From assembly GCA_021792365.1 (NCBI GenBank), contig JAJYUT010000003.1:558001-622000 (forward strand): a DNA stretch of 64,000 bases, in the 5' to 3' direction. The notes beneath the pieces were generated by a model. It saw only the letters and a program-made list of their open reading frames with translations. It did no database searches and had not been told where the DNA came from. This DNA is from Pseudomonadota bacterium (GTDB lineage: Bacteria; Pseudomonadota; Alphaproteobacteria; Dongiales; Dongiaceae). Position numbers and translations under genes: made by a program. The number at the start of each line of letters is the position of its first letter. Within the stretch, counting starts at the first letter, position 1. This document shows, one piece after another, positions 1 through 8,824 of the stretch.

Positions 1-506
1 TATTCCTCGGGATCGCGGGCGAAGATGTATTCATAGGCGGCGACGAACTCCTTCACGAAGTCGCGCTCCACGACCCGCATGTTGGACATCAGCCAGCAGC
101 GATCCTCGTAGGTCCAGTAGGTGCCAAGGCCGACGAAGGCGCCCTCGCGGGTGATATAGGGGTAGAATGGAAAGGCCCGGCAGGCCACCGACCTGTTCTC
201 CCGCTCGCAATGGCGGGCGCCCTTGCACTCGATGGCCGCGCAGGAGTGGTGCAGTTCCGCCACAATCTGCCGGGTGGCGGCGTCGTACGGCTTGAACACG
301 TGCCACAGGTCGGTGCGGGATTTCAGGAGCTTGAACTCGGCATGGTCCACCACCGGAACCGCATGCTGGGTCGAGCAGCAGACCGGCTCGCCGTTGTTGA
401 GCGGCGCGCAGAACCTGCCGCAATCGTAGCGCGACACCGCGGCCTTGAATTTGTCATAAACCACCGCGAAATCCGCGGGCGTCATTCCCGACGAGGGCTT
501 GGGCAA
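1..506 (-). CDS. Cysteine-rich YkgJ-like hypothetical protein (partial)
   Basis: The frame is open from about 506 and runs off the left edge, so the C-terminus is missing. I chose a TTG start at 506-504 because a perfect AGGAGGT ribosome site lies at 517-511; the next ATG is at 485. About nine cysteines are visible (near residues 29, 33, 43, 44, 89, 94, 100, 109 and 137). The motif CRAFPFYPY near residue 109 resembles the CRxFP signature of YkgJ-type putative zinc or iron chelating proteins. No enzyme activity can be assigned. Metal binding is an inference from the cysteine pattern; family membership is tentative. Confidence 0.6.
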   Translation of the reverse strand, partial: MPKPSSGMTPADFAVVYDKFKAAVSRYDCGRFCAPLNNGEPVCCSTQHAVPVVDHAEFKLLKSRTDLWHVFKPYDAATRQIVAELHHSCAAIECKGARHCERENRSVACRAFPFYPYITREGAFVGLGTYWTYEDRCWLMSNMRVVERDFVKEFVAAYEYIFARDPEE

Positions 507-617
507 GGCGACCTCCTAGTGGCGACGATGGCGGGCATTCCGAATATTCATGGAGAGCCAACGTTTTCTAACGTAATATGTTGTGGGATTCACCATCGAG
601 TTACAACGACTTTGGTC

Positions 618-1022
618 ATGAAGCGCTACTGGGTGGTCGGCGGCATCTATGCCGACACCAAATTCGACCGCATGCAGGACGGCGGTCCGGAACAGAAATT
701 CGGTCCGTTCAAGACCTATGAAGAGGCCAAGGCCGAGTGGCAGCATCACGCGTGGAGCACGGTCGACAATGCCTGCGCGCGCTACCGGATCGAGGAGGAA
801 GCGGGCGATACGTGGTACTGGGTGGTCGGCGGACCCTATGCCGACACCCGGTTCAAGGAGCCGGCCGCCGGCGGCGGCGAACAATGGCATGGCCCGTTCA
901 AATCCTATGAGCAAGCGAAGATCGAATGGTCGCGCCTGGCGTGGTCCACCGTGGATGACGCCACCTGCCGCTACCGGATCGAGAAGCTCGCCTATGGGGA
1001 GCGGCCGCGCACGGCGCACTAG
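618..1022 (+). CDS. Tandem DUF4170 protein
   Basis: A 134-residue protein made of two copies of one domain. Copy 1 (about residues 4-58) and copy 2 (about 67-121) share YWVVGG.YADT, GPFK.YE.AK.EW and AWSTVD.A..RYRIE, offset by 63 residues. This matches the DUF4170 family, small proteins known mainly from alphaproteobacteria and normally, as far as I recall, carrying one copy. The ATG at 618 starts exactly at copy 1. No signal peptide or membrane segment is seen and no function is known. The next gene follows after 35 bases on the same strand. Confidence 0.8.
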   Translation: MKRYWVVGGIYADTKFDRMQDGGPEQKFGPFKTYEEAKAEWQHHAWSTVDNACARYRIEEEAGDTWYWVVGGPYADTRFKEPAAGGGEQWHGPFKSYEQAKIEWSRLAWSTVDDATCRYRIEKLAYGERPRTAH

Positions 1023-1057
1023 CTCCCTCCCCCTCTGACGTCCCGGACAGACCCACC

Positions 1058-1369
1058 ATGCAACCCGGATCCCTGGCGGTCGAGACGCTCGGTTTCGTCG
1101 CGGCGTTCCTCACGACCCTCAGCTTCCTGCCCCAGGCACTGCGCATCCGGCGCTTGGGCTCGGCGGACGACGTCTCGCTCACGATGTACCTGATGATGGC
1201 CGCCGGCCAGAGCTTGTGGCTGGTCTACGGCGTCGTGATCGCCAGCCCTTCCTTGATCGGCGCGAACGTGGTCGCCATGTCGCTGGTCGCCTGGGTGCTG
1301 GTCATGAAGCTGCGCCATCTGCGGCGCAGGCGCGCGGCAGGGCTGCGCGCGACGGCGCCCGCGGAATAG
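1058..1369 (+). CDS. SemiSWEET-type small sugar transporter
   Basis: A 103-residue membrane protein with three hydrophobic segments (about residues 8-26, 38-60 and 67-85) and the Pro-Gln pair of the PQ-loop fold at residues 25-26 (FLPQALRI). This is the architecture of bacterial SemiSWEETs, which dimerise to form a sugar pore. A basic tail (KLRHLRRRR) follows the last segment on the probable cytoplasmic side. The substrate cannot be told from sequence. The stop lies 3 bases from the convergent clpS stop. Confidence 0.85.
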   Translation: MQPGSLAVETLGFVAAFLTTLSFLPQALRIRRLGSADDVSLTMYLMMAAGQSLWLVYGVVIASPSLIGANVVAMSLVAWVLVMKLRHLRRRRAAGLRATAPAE

Positions 1370-1372
1370 CCG

Positions 1373-1678
1373 CTACTCCTCCGGCTCGGTGGTGAACATC
1401 AGCGGATAGCCCTTGGCGCGGCCGGCTTCGGTCGCGCGCGTCGCCTTGGTCTCCGCGACATCCCGCGTGAAGACGGCGACCACGCAGGCGCCCTTCTTGT
1501 GCGCCGTGATCATGACCTGGTAGGCGTGGTCATCGGTCATGCCGAATTCCGCCTTGAGCACGGTCACGACGAAATCCCGCGGCGTGAAGTCGTCGTTGAG
1601 CAGGATGACCTTGTGCAGCCGCGGCCGCTCGACCTTCGGCTTGATCTTGGTGCCTGGAACGAGGACGGTATCGCTCAT
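1373..1678 (-). CDS. clpS: ATP-dependent Clp protease adaptor ClpS
   Basis: A 101-residue N-recognin that delivers N-degron substrates to ClpAP in the cytoplasm. The family core is present: LLNDDFTP at about residues 26-33 (the Asn-Asp-Asp that holds the substrate alpha-amino group), then MITAHKKG near residue 60 lining the pocket. A flexible basic N-terminal arm of about 20 residues precedes the core, as expected of ClpS. clpA is not in the neighbourhood visible here. Start at the ATG 1678; length is typical. Confidence 0.95.
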   Translation of the reverse strand: MSDTVLVPGTKIKPKVERPRLHKVILLNDDFTPRDFVVTVLKAEFGMTDDHAYQVMITAHKKGACVVAVFTRDVAETKATRATEAGRAKGYPLMFTTEPEE

Positions 1679-1738
1679 AGGCGCGCTCCGGTCCTGCCTG
1701 AGCCAACCGCGCTAGGTTAAGTCCGATCCCGCGGAATG

Positions 1739-2470
1739 TCACTCGCCGGCGAGGGCCGCGCCGTCTCCGATCCGGACCGTGCCGGCGGTTCTGATGTCGG
1801 TGTAGATCCCGACCCGGTTCTCGTTGTGCTGCTGAGCGGTGTGGAGGATGCCGGCGTCCTTCGGCAAGTCGGCTTGGGGGCGCGTCGTCAGGGCGCAGCG
1901 CAGGCAGTGCTCCACCGCCTTCATCGCGACCGGGCCGACCGAAAGCGACTGCTCCAGCCATTCGTTCTCGATGAAGCCGACGCGCGCACCGCAATCCAGC
2001 AGCACGTTGGGGCGGAAGCGCTGCGAGACGAAGCGCCCTTCGGGATAGGCGGCGCTGAGCGCCTTGATCGTCGCGCTGGTCAGCAGATGGCATGGCGAGG
2101 CCACGTAGGGCCGCCGCACGTCCGCCGCCAGCGTTCGTGCCAGCCGCGCGCGGCGGCCGAGGCGATCGGAGATCGCGTCACCGAGCCGCGCGTCGTCGGA
2201 GACCATCTGCGAGCCGTCGTCGAAGGTGATCTCCACCTTGGGCAGATCGGCGCCCTGGGCGGGCTCGGCCAGATAGCGCGCGCGCCAGGCGATCAGCTTC
2301 TTCCACTGCGGCCGTGCCGCGGTGCCGCCTTCGCCGGTGTCGTCCACCACGCAATAGCCGCGGTCGCCGATCACGCCGTCTGCGGCGAAATCCAGCACGG
2401 TGTGGGATTCACCCTGGAGGCTCTGGACGGGATAGCGCCAGAGCTCCGAGACCGTTCCGATTTTCCCCAT
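1739..2470 (-). CDS. MOSC domain protein
   Basis: 243 residues with an N-terminal MOSC_N beta-barrel (GTVSELWRYPVQSLQGE near the start) and a C-terminal MOSC domain. The conserved cysteine lies in EHCLRCALTTRP near residue 190. MOSC domains are homologous to the C-terminal part of the molybdenum cofactor sulfurase and occur in mARC-like and YiiM-like molybdenum proteins; this one is a stand-alone cytoplasmic form. It may handle molybdenum cofactor or sulfur transfer, which would fit the molybdenum hydroxylases 6-13 kb away, but that link is inference. Confidence 0.85.
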   Translation of the reverse strand: MGKIGTVSELWRYPVQSLQGESHTVLDFAADGVIGDRGYCVVDDTGEGGTAARPQWKKLIAWRARYLAEPAQGADLPKVEITFDDGSQMVSDDARLGDAISDRLGRRARLARTLAADVRRPYVASPCHLLTSATIKALSAAYPEGRFVSQRFRPNVLLDCGARVGFIENEWLEQSLSVGPVAMKAVEHCLRCALTTRPQADLPKDAGILHTAQQHNENRVGIYTDIRTAGTVRIGDGAALAGE

Positions 2471-2609
2471 GAATCAGCTCAAGTGACAATGACATGGCAT
2501 GTCCGCCTGGATGGCACAATTGCAGCCCAGCCGCAACCCGGTGTCGTGCCCATCCCGCGCGGAACCTTTCCGGCGAAAAACGGGTTCTCCGCATCGAGGA
2601 TCCCTGCCA

Positions 2610-4916
2610 ATGCATCTGTTCGCAGCCGCCATTGTGGGTTTTATCGCCGCGTTCCTCGCCCTTGGCGGCGCGTGGCTCGTCGCGCTGGGAGGAAGCTGGT
2701 ATTACCTCGTCGCCGGTCTTGCCTGTGGAGTCGTCGCGGTGCTGCTGGCCCTGCGCCATCGCTGGGCGCGACCCCTCTTCGCGATCGTCGTCCTCGGCAC
2801 GCTCGCATGGGCGCTCTACGAGGTCGAAGTCGATTGGTGGCCGCTCGCCACACGTGGCGGCGTGCCGGTCCTGGTGGCCCTCTGGCTACTGACGCCGTGG
2901 TCCGGACTCGCCGAGCGCGACTGGAGCCTGGGCCGCGGCGCGCTGGCGGGTGCGATCGTGATCTCCATCATCGTCGCCGTGTTCTCCATGCTGCGCGACC
3001 CGCATGATGTCGATGGCCGGCTGCCGAACGAGCAGGCCGCTGCAGATGCCACTGCGGAAGTTCCACCGGGTGAATGGCCGGCCTATGGCCGAACGCTCGC
3101 TGGACAGCGTTATTCGCCGCTGAACCAGATCGACACCGAAAACGTGGACGAACTGGAGGTGGCATGGACCTATCGCACCGGCGATCTGCGCCGGCCGGAT
3201 GATGTGCCGGAGACCACCTACCAGGTCACACCAATCAAGATCGGCGATCTGCTTTATCTCTGCACGCCGCACAATCTGGCGATCGCGCTCGATGCCGCAA
3301 CGGGCGAAGAGCGCTGGCGCTTCGATCCCCAGATTCCGCAGAACCGCGACCGTCAGCACCAGACCTGCCGCGGCGTCTCCTACTACGCGGATCCGGCGCC
3401 GCCCAACGGCCCGTGCGGGGCACGAATCTATTTGCCGACCTCCGACGCGCGGCTGATCGCCCTCGATGCCCTGACGGGGGCGATCTGCGCCGCGTTCGGC
3501 AACAACGGAACGGTCGATCTGTGGGCCAACATGCCGAACCAGAAGGCCGGCTATTACTACTCGACCTCGCCGCCCGTCATCGCGCGCGGGCTCCTGATCA
3601 TCGGCGGAGCGGTCAACGACAACTACGCGATGGATTCGCCATCCGGCGTGATCCGCGCCTATGACGTGGAAACGGGCGACCTGGTGTGGAACTGGGATTC
3701 GGGAAACCCCGAGCGCACAAGGCCGCTGCAGCCGGGGGAGACCTACACAGCGAACTCGCCGAACAGCTGGTCCGTGTTCAGTGCGGACGAGGCGCTCGGG
3801 CTGGTCTACATCCCGCTCGGCAACCGAACACCCGATCAGCTCGGCATGGGGCGTAGCCAGGCGGTGGAGACGTTCTCCTCCTCCATTGTGGCGCTCGATA
3901 TCATGACCGGCGAGGTGCGCTGGGTGCGCCAGACGGTGCATCACGATCTGTGGGACATGGATGTCCCAGCGCAGCCCGTTCTGCTCGATCTCACCACCCA
4001 GCAGGGCAGCGTTCCAGCGCTGGTCGGCCCGACCAAGCAAGGCGACATCTACGTGCTCGACCGCCGCACCGGCGAGCCGATCATCCCCGTCTCCGAGGTA
4101 CCAGCGCCCACCGGCGCAATCGAAGGGGACTTCACTGCCCCGACCCAGCCGGTGTCTGGTCTGACCTTCATGCCGGAGCCGCTGAAGGAAACGGACATGT
4201 GGGGCATGACCCTGTTCGACCAGCTTGCCTGCCGGATCAAGTTCCGATCGCTGCGCTATGAGGGCCGTTATACGCCGCCGTCGCTGCAAGGCACCATCGT
4301 CTATCCCGGCAATTTCGGCGTGTTCAATTGGGGCTCGGTCGCGGTCGACCCGGTGCGCCAGGTCATGTTCGGCATGCCGACCTATATCGCGTTCACATCA
4401 CAGCTCATTCCAAGCAGCGAGGTCGGTCCCGACCAGAAGGTCAATACCGGCGAAGCTGGCCTCAACCTCAATATCGGCGGGCCATACGCCGTCATCATGC
4501 AACCCTTCACCTCACCGCTCGGGCTGCCGTGCCAGCAGCCGCCCTGGGCCCATGTCGCGGGCGTCGACCTGGGCGGCGGGAAGATCGTCTGGAAGCACAA
4601 GAACGGCACCATACGCGACGCGGGACCGATCCCGCTGCCGCCATTCAAGCTGGGCGTTCCGGGCATTGGCGGGCCGATCATGACGGCGGGCGGCGTCGCC
4701 TTCCTCGCCGCCACGATCGACAACTACATCCGGGCCTACGACGTCACGACCGGCGCGCAGATCTGGCAGGCGCGGCTGCCGGCCGGGGGCCAGGCAACGC
4801 CCATGACCTACGAGGCGGGCGGGCGCCAGTTCGTGGTGCAGGTGGCGGGCGGCCATGGCTCCATCGGCACCAAGGCTGGAGACTACGTGATCGCCTACGC
4901 CCTGCCCCGGCAATAG
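2610..4916 (+). CDS. Membrane-bound PQQ-dependent glucose/quinate/shikimate-type dehydrogenase
   Basis: A 768-residue quinoprotein of the membrane PQQ dehydrogenase family. About five transmembrane helices fill the first 140 residues; the rest is a periplasmic eight-bladed propeller with repeated ALD..TGE..W blade motifs and the family end motif PAGGQATPMTYE. It would oxidise a sugar, quinate or shikimate in the periplasm and pass electrons to ubiquinone. Start ATG 2610 was chosen because the sequence before it is not membrane-like. Length is close to E. coli Gcd (796). No pqq synthesis genes lie in the window. Substrate cannot be set without alignment. Confidence 0.9.
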   Translation: MHLFAAAIVGFIAAFLALGGAWLVALGGSWYYLVAGLACGVVAVLLALRHRWARPLFAIVVLGTLAWALYEVEVDWWPLATRGGVPVLVALWLLTPWSGLAERDWSLGRGALAGAIVISIIVAVFSMLRDPHDVDGRLPNEQAAADATAEVPPGEWPAYGRTLAGQRYSPLNQIDTENVDELEVAWTYRTGDLRRPDDVPETTYQVTPIKIGDLLYLCTPHNLAIALDAATGEERWRFDPQIPQNRDRQHQTCRGVSYYADPAPPNGPCGARIYLPTSDARLIALDALTGAICAAFGNNGTVDLWANMPNQKAGYYYSTSPPVIARGLLIIGGAVNDNYAMDSPSGVIRAYDVETGDLVWNWDSGNPERTRPLQPGETYTANSPNSWSVFSADEALGLVYIPLGNRTPDQLGMGRSQAVETFSSSIVALDIMTGEVRWVRQTVHHDLWDMDVPAQPVLLDLTTQQGSVPALVGPTKQGDIYVLDRRTGEPIIPVSEVPAPTGAIEGDFTAPTQPVSGLTFMPEPLKETDMWGMTLFDQLACRIKFRSLRYEGRYTPPSLQGTIVYPGNFGVFNWGSVAVDPVRQVMFGMPTYIAFTSQLIPSSEVGPDQKVNTGEAGLNLNIGGPYAVIMQPFTSPLGLPCQQPPWAHVAGVDLGGGKIVWKHKNGTIRDAGPIPLPPFKLGVPGIGGPIMTAGGVAFLAATIDNYIRAYDVTTGAQIWQARLPAGGQATPMTYEAGGRQFVVQVAGGHGSIGTKAGDYVIAYALPRQ

Positions 4917-4922
4917 GAGCAC

Positions 4923-5912
4923 TCAGCGACGCGCCAGCCTGCGGAACACCGGGGCGGCGACGCTCTGGCGCCGGTCGTCGCGCGGCCGGCAGCCGAATTC
5001 CCGCCGGTAGACGCGGCAGAAATGCTCGAGCGAGCCGAAGCCAGCGCTGACGGCGATCTCCGTCACCGACAAGTCGGTCTGCTGCAGCAGCGCATGCGCC
5101 TTCGACAGGCGCATCGACTGATAGTGGCGCGCCGGGCGGGCGCCCAGATTCCTTTCGAACAGGCGCTGCATCTGCCGCATGGAAAGGCCGGCGCAGCGCG
5201 CGATCTCCGCACAGGGCAACGGCTCCTCGACATGACGCTCCATGATGGCGAGGGCGCGGTCGAGCGCCGGATGAGTCGCGCGATGCGCCCGCGCGCCGGG
5301 CGCAGGCTGCGGCTCGTCGCCGGAGCGCCAGCCCGGCAACATCAATTGCGCCGCCACCTCCGTCGCCAAGGATACGCCGTGATCCTGTTCGATGCAGGCG
5401 AGCATCATGTCGAGCGTTGCGCTCTGCCCGGCGCAAGTCAGGCGCTTGCCCTCGGCGGTGTATAGTTGCGAAACCGCGCGGCATTGCGGATGCGATTCCG
5501 CGAAGCCTTCCAGGTTGTCCCAGTGGATCGCTACCGCATATCCGTCGAGCAGGCCGGCCGCGGCAACCACTTCGCTCGCAGTCTCGATGCTGCCGATGAT
5601 GGTGCCGTGCCGCGCCACGCGGCGCAGCCAGGATTTGAGCGCGCTGTCGTGGGTCAGCCGCTTCACGTCGAAGGCCGCCAGGACCAGAAGCATATCCATC
5701 CGCCCCGCTTCGGCGATGCCGCATTCCACCGGCACCTTCTGGCCGGAGCTGGCGCGCGCCGGCTTGCCGTCCAGCGACACGGTGCGCCAGCGATAGAGCG
5801 TGCGGCCGCTCAGCCAGTTGGCGACGAACAGCGGCTCGGTCACCGCCGCCAGCCCAAGCTGGGAGAAATCCGGCAGGAGCAGCAGCCCTACGAGGCGCGG
5901 CGATTCAACCAT
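4923..5912 (-). CDS. GlxA/GbdR-type AraC family regulator
   Basis: 329 residues: an N-terminal DJ-1/class I glutamine amidotransferase-like domain (about 1-195) and a C-terminal pair of AraC helix-turn-helix motifs (about 220-315, including SVTEIAVSAGFGSLEHFCR). This layout is that of GlxA, GbdR, CdhR and ArgR-type activators, several of which control glycine betaine, carnitine or arginine breakdown in pseudomonads. It is divergent from the Rieske oxygenase/GMC pair starting at 6024, so it probably controls that pair. Two direct repeats in the intergenic region (5942-5973) are candidate binding sites. Its stop lies 6 bases from the convergent PQQ dehydrogenase stop. Confidence 0.88.
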   Translation of the reverse strand: MVESPRLVGLLLLPDFSQLGLAAVTEPLFVANWLSGRTLYRWRTVSLDGKPARASSGQKVPVECGIAEAGRMDMLLVLAAFDVKRLTHDSALKSWLRRVARHGTIIGSIETASEVVAAAGLLDGYAVAIHWDNLEGFAESHPQCRAVSQLYTAEGKRLTCAGQSATLDMMLACIEQDHGVSLATEVAAQLMLPGWRSGDEPQPAPGARAHRATHPALDRALAIMERHVEEPLPCAEIARCAGLSMRQMQRLFERNLGARPARHYQSMRLSKAHALLQQTDLSVTEIAVSAGFGSLEHFCRVYRREFGCRPRDDRRQSVAAPVFRRLARR

Positions 5913-5941
5913 CGGCGATCCTGATCCAAGACGACACGAAC

Positions 5942-5973
5942 TTGACGCATTACATCAAGCCGCCTTGTCGCAT
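5942..5973 (+). promoter_or_regulatory. Candidate AraC-type operator: two 9-bp direct repeats
   Basis: TTGACGCAT at 5942-5950 and TTGTCGCAT at 5965-5973 match in 8 of 9 bases and start 23 bases apart, so both would face the same side of the helix, as is usual for tandem AraC-family half-sites. They sit between the divergent GlxA-type regulator and the Rieske oxygenase gene. No strong sigma70 promoter overlaps them on the oxygenase side, which would fit an activator-dependent promoter. Confidence 0.4.
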
Positions 5974-6023
5974 CCTCCTAGCCTCGGGTCAACAAACCCG
6001 TGTGCAGAGAGGCAAGCATCGCG

Positions 6024-7169
6024 ATGATCCCCGCCAAATCCATCGATTGGCCCGACACCAAGCCGGAACGCGCCATGACCCTGCCGGCGCGCTATTTCTA
6101 CGACGAGGACATCTTCAAGGCGGAGCGCGAGCGCGTCTTCTATCCCGGCTGGCATTGCGTCGGCCACGCGAACGAGCTGGCCGAGCCGGGCCAGTTCCTC
6201 ACCTTCGATATCCTCGACCAGACCATCGTGGTGGTGCGTGGCGATGATGGAATGATCCGCGGCTTCCACAACGTGTGCCAGCACCGCGGCAACCGGCTGC
6301 TGGAGGGGCGGCGGGGCAAGCTCGGCAGCGTGCTGCGCTGCGGCTACCACTCCTGGTGCTACGGACTGGACGGCGCGCTGAAGAGCGCCCCGCGCTCCGA
6401 GCGCCTGCCGGACTTCGACAAGAAGGATTACGGGCTGCGCATGGTGCGCACCGAGTGCCTGGGCAGCTTCGTGTTCGTCACTCTCGATCCGGACGCGGAG
6501 CCGCTGGCCGTAATCGCCGACGGGGCGGACGCGAAGATGCGGCAGTACCTGCCCGATCTCGCGAACATGAAGCTGATCGAAGAAGTCGACGTGGTGGTCC
6601 CGGCCAATTGGAAGGTCATCATGGACAATTCGATCGAGGGCTACCATTTCGGCCTGTCCGGGCCGGTGCACAAGGAATTGGCGGCGCTGATCGAGTTCAA
6701 GGGCTACAGCCTGGAGGCGCACGGCAAGTGGTGGACCTATATCGGCCCGCCGAAGCCCGGTGCCACGTCCGCCTACGGCGAGCCGCTCGCGGGCGCGACT
6801 TGGCAGACCGACTGGTTCTTCAACATCGGCATCTGGCCGAACACGACGTTCTACTGCTTCCCCTTCGCCGATATCTGCGGGACCTTCATCATGATTCCGC
6901 TGGGGCCGGAAAAGTCGCTGCTGCGCTTCGGCTATTACGGGCCGGGGCAGCGGCCAATGCCCGCAGTGACCAAGGCCTGCATCAAGTGGATGAACGAAAA
7001 GCTGGGGCCCGAGGACATCCAGCTCAACGTCACGCAGCAGCGCGGCTTGCGCTCCTTCGGCTACAACCAGGGTCGCTATCTCATCGACGTCGAGCGCAGC
7101 AATGAGAGCGAGCACCTCGTTCACCATTTTCACAAGCTGGTGCACCAGGCCGTGCATCCCGGCGCATGA
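6024..7169 (+). CDS. Rieske non-heme iron oxygenase alpha subunit
   Basis: 381 residues. The Rieske [2Fe-2S] ligands are C85-x-H87 and C106-x2-H109; the catalytic iron site is in DNSIEGYHFGLSGPVH with E205, H208 and H216. The two histidines are seven residues apart instead of the usual four or five. The family includes choline, glycine betaine and carnitine monooxygenases and aromatic-ring dioxygenases. Start ATG 6024 has GAGAGG 11 bases upstream; a GTG at 6000 is possible. The stop overlaps the next start (ATGA), so it is co-translated with the GMC oxidoreductase. No reductase or ferredoxin gene is adjacent, so electrons must come from elsewhere. Confidence 0.88.
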   Translation: MIPAKSIDWPDTKPERAMTLPARYFYDEDIFKAERERVFYPGWHCVGHANELAEPGQFLTFDILDQTIVVVRGDDGMIRGFHNVCQHRGNRLLEGRRGKLGSVLRCGYHSWCYGLDGALKSAPRSERLPDFDKKDYGLRMVRTECLGSFVFVTLDPDAEPLAVIADGADAKMRQYLPDLANMKLIEEVDVVVPANWKVIMDNSIEGYHFGLSGPVHKELAALIEFKGYSLEAHGKWWTYIGPPKPGATSAYGEPLAGATWQTDWFFNIGIWPNTTFYCFPFADICGTFIMIPLGPEKSLLRFGYYGPGQRPMPAVTKACIKWMNEKLGPEDIQLNVTQQRGLRSFGYNQGRYLIDVERSNESEHLVHHFHKLVHQAVHPGA

Positions 7170-8824
7170 AGGCTTACGACTACGTCATCGTCGGCGCGGG
7201 ATCAGCCGGCTGCGTGCTGGCGGCGCGGCTGACGGAGGACAGGGATGTCCGCGTCCTGTTGCTGGAGGCGGGGCCCGCCGACCGGAACTGGGCGATCGAC
7301 ATGCCCTCCGGCCTGGGGCGGCTGCTCGCCAATGATCGGTTCAACTGGGCCTATACCTCGGAGCCGGAGCCGTATCTCGACAATCGCCGGCTGAGCCATC
7401 CGCGCGGCCGCGTGCTGGGCGGCTCCTCCTCGATCAACGGCATGATGTATGTGCGCGGGCACGCGCGCGACTATGACCGCTGGGCGCAATCCGGTTGCCG
7501 GGGCTGGGGCTATGCCGACGTGCTGCCCTATTTCCGCCGCGCGGAGAACACCGAGCGCGACGCAAACGCATATCACGGCAAGGACGGCCCGCTGCGCGTC
7601 ACTACTCCCAAGGGCGGCACGGGAGTCCTGGGAGAGGCCTTCATCGCGGCGGGGCTCGAGGCCGGCTATCCCTACACACCCGATTGCAACGGCGCTCAGC
7701 AAGAGGGCTTCGGCCCCTGCGACCGCACGACCCACCAGGGCCGGCGCTGGAGCGCGGCGCGGGGCTATCTCGATCCGGCGCGGGCACGGCCTAATCTCAC
7801 CATCGTCACCGGCGCGCTGGCGCTGGAAATCGAGTTCGAGGGCGAGCGCGCCACCGGCATCGCCTACGCGATCGGCGGCGCGCGCGAAACGGCGCGGGCC
7901 GAGCGCGAGGTCATCCTGTGCGGCGGCGCGATCAACAGCCCGCACATGCTGCAATTGTCCGGCATCGGGCCGGCGGACCTGCTGCGCCGCGCGGGCATCG
8001 CGGTCCGGCGCGATCTGCCGGGTGTCGGCGCCAACCTGAGCGACCACCCGGACATCGTGATCCAGCATGCCTGCAAGCAGCCGGTGACGCTCGCCCCCAA
8101 GGCGCGCGCGCCGGGCAAATACCTGACCGGCCTGCAATGGTTCCTGGCGAAGTCCGGCCCGGCAGCGACCAATCACTTCGAGGCGGGCGGCTTCATCCGC
8201 AGCCGCGCGGGGATCGAGCACCCTGATATCCAGTTCACCTTCATGCCGCTGGCCGTCCTGCCGGGGACGGTCGAAACCCGGCGCGAGCATTCCTTCCAGG
8301 TCCATATCGACCTGATGCGACCCGAAAGCGCCGGCAGCGTGGAGATCCGCAGCGACGATCCGCGCAAGCCGCCGGCGATCCGGTTCAACTATCTGCAGAG
8401 CCCGCGCGACCGCGAGGACTTCCGCGTCAGCGTCGAATTGCTGCGGGAGATCCTGTCTCAGAAGGCGCTCGAGCCCTATCGCGGCAAGGAGTTGTTCCCG
8501 GGGCCGGAAGTACGCAGCAAGGGCGAGATCGATGCCTGGGTGCGGCAGGCGGTCGAGACCTGCTACCATCCGGTCGGCACCTGCAAGATGGGCCTGCCGA
8601 GCGACCGGATTGCGGTGGTGGATGATGAGCTGCGCGTGCATGGCCTCAGCGGCCTGCGCGTGGTCGACGCGTCCATCATGCCGTCGATCGTCAGCGGCAA
8701 CACCAACGCGCCGACCATCATGATCGCGGAGCGCGCCGCCGACCTGATCCGGGGACGCAAGCCGCTGCCGCCGGTCCAGGCACCGGTCTGGATCCACCCG
8801 CGCTGGGAAAACGCGCAGCGCTAG
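7166..8824 (+). CDS. GMC family FAD oxidoreductase (choline dehydrogenase-like)
   Basis: 552 residues. FAD-binding [16 protein letters not shown] lies at about 7-22, followed by the GMC signature [13 protein letters not shown]. The catalytic His is in [11 protein letters not shown] and the partner Asn in [18 protein letters not shown] near the C-terminus. GMC enzymes oxidise alcohols such as choline. Pairing with a Rieske oxygenase under a GlxA-type regulator suggests a joint catabolic step on one substrate class, but the substrate is unknown. Its start overlaps the oxygenase stop; its own stop shares CTAG with the convergent gene. Confidence 0.9.
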   Translation: MKAYDYVIVGAGSAGCVLAARLTEDRDVRVLLLEAGPADRNWAIDMPSGLGRLLANDRFNWAYTSEPEPYLDNRRLSHPRGRVLGGSSSINGMMYVRGHARDYDRWAQSGCRGWGYADVLPYFRRAENTERDANAYHGKDGPLRVTTPKGGTGVLGEAFIAAGLEAGYPYTPDCNGAQQEGFGPCDRTTHQGRRWSAARGYLDPARARPNLTIVTGALALEIEFEGERATGIAYAIGGARETARAEREVILCGGAINSPHMLQLSGIGPADLLRRAGIAVRRDLPGVGANLSDHPDIVIQHACKQPVTLAPKARAPGKYLTGLQWFLAKSGPAATNHFEAGGFIRSRAGIEHPDIQFTFMPLAVLPGTVETRREHSFQVHIDLMRPESAGSVEIRSDDPRKPPAIRFNYLQSPRDREDFRVSVELLREILSQKALEPYRGKELFPGPEVRSKGEIDAWVRQAVETCYHPVGTCKMGLPSDRIAVVDDELRVHGLSGLRVVDASIMPSIVSGNTNAPTIMIAERAADLIRGRKPLPPVQAPVWIHPRWENAQR

